Shown here in pieces: positions 61,010 to 64,000 of a stretch of DNA of 64,000 nucleotides. Position 1 is the stretch's first letter; each line of letters starts with the position of its first letter. A program made the translations under genes and the position numbers. The stretch covers positions 6,240,085-6,304,084 of the forward strand of contig JAQFVV010012396.1 in NCBI GenBank assembly GCA_028023455.1. Reading direction: 5' to 3'. The notes beneath the pieces are model-generated. The model searched no databases and was not told the DNA's origin. It saw only the letters and a program-made list of their open reading frames with translations. The stretch comes from Epiperipatus broadwayi (lineage: Eukaryota; Onychophora; Udeonychophora; Euonychophora; Peripatidae).

Positions 61010-61400
61010 GCATATTATATACCATTACAATATAGAAGAATGAACTAAGCATATATTTTCTAATATGTTATCCTCTATAGTGTGCTTTAATACTTCTATA
61101 CATGCATGACAGAGATTTTATCTCTGCATTTATTTTGAAGTTTTGCACATACTTAAATACAATTTTTTCCTATTGCTTCTTGTACAACTTCTGAATATAT
61201 AATTAATTAGCATAAACATATTTTAAGTTCACCTCATAACTAATTATGTAAATTTTCTAGAGTGAATACAATAAGGATAATTATTCAATTGTGGTGCAAT
61301 AACAATTTAGCAGTAAATACTTTATTTACAATAACAATATCCATAGATAAACATATATCCGCACATATCTATTTTGTAACACTACAACATATTGTGTCAT
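61010..61400. repeat. LTR-like repeat, second copy (possible solo LTR)
   Basis: Aligns with 42790-43150 in the same direction in several blocks of 15-25 bp. No internal gypsy sequence is attached on either side. Ends and target duplication could not be fixed. Confidence 0.5.
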
Positions 61401-61848
61401 CATGACCACAAGACATGCATCTAAATAACCACTACTCATTGGAATTGCTTTAATCCTATTTATCAAGAATATTTCATTTACACGGTTCTCATAAAACTGT
61501 ATGTTGTTCTGGAATTCAGAACACTAACACATTTTTATACCTCTTTTTTCATGGTCACAAACCATTTAATCTACTGCCTCATTGATTTCTCCTATAATAA
61601 CTAGTTTTTCTTTTCATTTCTGGCATCATCTATTCTGGCTAATTCATAGAGGTAATATTCCATATATACATATTCTTACAATATGTTTTAGATAGACAAT
61701 ATTTAATCCTGCTGAATTCATATCGTTTTTTCCAACTATTTCAAAAAAAAAAAAAAAAATACTTTTTCACTGTATTAAAAAATAAAATTAGCTTCAAGCT
61801 TGTTTCTGCGTTTGTCATTAATAAAACGTATATATATATATATATGCT

Positions 61849-62300
61849 CACTTAATCAATTGAATTATACATAACTCGAAATAATAGATAACTGGTTTGT
61901 ATGCAATTTAATATCATCCAATCGATTTTTATTTACAAATGAACCTTCTCAAGATGCTATTTTTAAAATTAATTATGTATATCTATTGATAATATAAGAG
62001 GGGAGTTGTTTTTTGGATGATAGTAGTTATAAGAAAGAAAAAAATGAATAAGAAAATGTATAATGGATGTACACATATGTGTAAATTTATAAAAAATATT
62101 TTTATTTTATCATAGGTTTATTTCTAATGATGACCACTAGTGAGTGTATAAAGCTGTAGAACATTTATTGTCACATGATTAATTTTAAAAATGGCATCTT
62201 GAGAAGATTCATTTGTCAACAAAAATTGATTTGATATTAAATTAAATTGCATACAAACCAGTTGTCTATTATTTCGAGTTATGTATAATTTAATTAAGTG
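61849..62300. mobile_element. Foldback element with about 125-bp arms
   Basis: Arms 61849-61974 and 62178-62300 are inverted copies with few changes; blocks include TATACATAACTCGAAATAAT and CTTCTCAAGATGCYATTTTT. The central 200 bp show no coding potential. A TA microsatellite abuts the left arm. Confidence 0.85.
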
Positions 62301-62885
62301 ATTATAAGTTTTTGACAACAATATAGTCATATAAGATACTGGAAAATAACTATAAGAAATGAAATATATATATATTCTGTTTTGAGCATTTATAGAAATA
62401 AAAAATCAAAAGTGAATGATAAATCTATACGTTGTTTTATCAAAAAATGTCAGGTTCTAATAAATTAATTAAACTGTATTGATATTTTTCTACTAAAATC
62501 ACATGAATATTGTATTATATTTTAAATGTTTGCTATTCCTCTGCCAAACTTATATCCACAATCTCAAAAATTCCTTTCTTAATTCTAATAATAGATATCT
62601 TATATTTTCATTAATTTAAATTCTTAAAAATTTCTTCTGTATTATTTACTATTAAAAATTTTCCAATAATAATTTTATTGTTATTAAGAATATATCTTAT
62701 TTATTTATTATTGCACTTAAATATATTAACAATGATGATTTCAACTTTGTTTAGTATTTTAAAATTTTCATTGTACTTTATTAATTATATATATATTAAA
62801 AGAAAATATTTATAAATATAAGTCATATTAATGAGAATATTACGAGTATGGTTGAACAGTGATATAAATATATATATAGTGTATT

Positions 62886-63860
62886 AATAAAATTACACCA
62901 AATTCACAACTCAATCAGACTAGCCAAAAAAAAAAAAAAACAATCTAAAACTCTACCAATGGTTTCACTGCTACAAGCAGACTTCTCAAATGTAAAAAAC
63001 TACAAAATAACATATTTAAACTAAACATTACCCACAATTTTATTTATCTTGCATCCACCTTTAATATTTGTCATATCTGACCCTGCATTCAGAAGTGGAC
63101 TATTCCAGATTCCTTGCCTGATTGGCTAGCTCCCAGTTGCTGTCCAAAGGGATTAAAACCTTCACTGGGGTTCGCGCACTGAATCTGCGTGTTTCCAGTA
63201 AGGTAGGGGATCTGCCTTTAAATAGTCAGCCTTTTGGAGGCAAAGCAGAGAACAATTACTTCTGCTAACCTGAATGACAGAACATGCTCTCTATTAAACC
63301 TTCTGCCATCAGCAAAGCTATTTATCTAATTATTATCGAGACATCCACACAGTGAGTCAAGTCCAGCTACGGACTGGAAACTGCTACATCTGAACTAGAG
63401 CTGACTCAAGGCAAGCTAACTACATAGCTGGAAGAGTCTTCTTACCAGAACTCACGATGCAGGCTAATCATTAGTTGGAAGCGAGTTCCTTACTCCGCAC
63501 AACTATCTCAGCATTGAAGCATATCAACTATATTTGTTCATGTGTTAACTAACGTGTGTATATATTTTGTACTAATAAATTATACATATTTATAGCTGAA
63601 TAGTTGTTCGTTTTGTATCTGTTGGTTTGGAAACGAACCTGCAAGCCTAACCAAACACAACAATATTAAAATAACTTTTTTTTATTATTAAGGTTGGATG
63701 GAAGTTAAGTGGAAATGTGGGTAATGTTTAGTTTAAATATGTTATTTTGTAGTTCTTTACACTTGAGAAGTCTGCTTCTAGCAGTGAAACCATTGGTATT
63801 GTTTTAGTTTATTTTTTTGCCTAATCTGATTGCGTTGTGAATTTGATGTAATTTTATTAT
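62886..63860. mobile_element. Foldback element split by a solo LTR
   Basis: Arms of about 175 bp, 62886-63068 and about 63668-63860, are inverted copies: TTAGTTTAAATATGTTATTT, AGAAGTCTGCTT and CTACAAGCAGACTTCTCAA are shared. Without the central LTR the two arms would meet almost without a loop. Confidence 0.85.
63069..63662. repeat. Solo LTR (594 bp) with perfect 5-bp target duplication
   Basis: Starts TGTCATATC and ends CACAACA, flanked by ATATT on both sides (63064-63068 and 63663-63667). It contains AATAAA near the right end, is much GC-richer than its surroundings, and has no ORF. It is what remains after recombination between the two LTRs of an element, probably gypsy or BEL type by the 5-bp duplication. 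It does not resemble the LTRs at 9291 or 42735. Confidence 0.9.
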
Positions 63861-64000
63861 TTATTAACTAGTTTAGCTTTTATGCTTTTAATGTTTATAA
63901 TATAGTATATTATATTCTCTTAGAAAATAAACTACAATTAAGTCTTTTATGATATTTATTAAAATGGGTATTTATAAAAATATGCCATATTAAATTTGAA

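Noticed and set aside
1-64000. CRISPR arrays, bacterial operons, prophage or rRNA genes
   Set aside because: No regular spacer-repeat arrays, no Shine-Dalgarno-led dense ORFs and no rRNA signatures; the window is eukaryotic.

Overview
This is an AT-rich (roughly a quarter G+C by eye), gene-poor nuclear window from an invertebrate metazoan. Eukaryotic origin is shown by spliced-exon signals (pyrimidine tract plus AG, GT donors), by metazoan-type transposons (Ty3/gypsy, L1-like and other LINEs, hAT, foldback elements, a tRNA-type SINE, a possible Penelope-like fragment), and by a long exon that appears to end in a VPS9 domain. The species cannot be fixed from the sequence. A mollusc, cnidarian or flatworm would all fit.

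Layout. 1-4100: the 3' part of a host gene on +, with one large terminal exon (1834-3853) encoding a coiled-coil protein that ends in a probable VPS9 (Rab-GEF) domain. 4100-9290: AT-rich noncoding DNA with two inverted-repeat elements. 9291-13365: a nearly complete but broken Ty3/gypsy element on -, with both LTRs, gag, protease, RT and RNase H remnants, and an integrase core replaced by a deletion and a 64-bp frameshifting duplication. 13.4-24.5 kb: a 5'-truncated L1-like LINE with poly(A), decayed coding DNA, and an unusual 2.5-kb GC-richer block flanked by 187-bp direct repeats. 24.5-33 kb: decayed LINEs on both strands, a decayed multi-copy transposon-like gene, and a hAT element carrying two copies of a foldback repeat with hammerhead-ribozyme-like boxes.

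33-42.7 kb is mostly featureless noncoding DNA with one SINE and a 56-bp tandem duplication. 42.7-46.7 kb holds a second, older gypsy element on -, with protease, RT, RNase H and integrase motifs still legible. 46.9-49.6 kb and 54.3-56.0 kb are two diverged copies of one dispersed repeat. Comparing them exposes insertions in the first copy with 14-16 bp target duplications. Between them lie a 484-bp hAT MITE with TIRs and an 8-bp target duplication, a decayed coiled-coil reading frame and a 1.3-kb inverted-repeat element. 58.7-60.6 kb has two phase-compatible candidate terminal exons of an unidentified membrane protein on +, plus a weaker third. The last 3 kb contain two foldback elements. The second has a solo LTR with a perfect ATATT target duplication nested in its centre.

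Only the VPS9-type gene and perhaps the membrane-protein exons look like host genes. Everything else recognisable is mobile DNA at different stages of decay, with several nested insertions that give relative ages.
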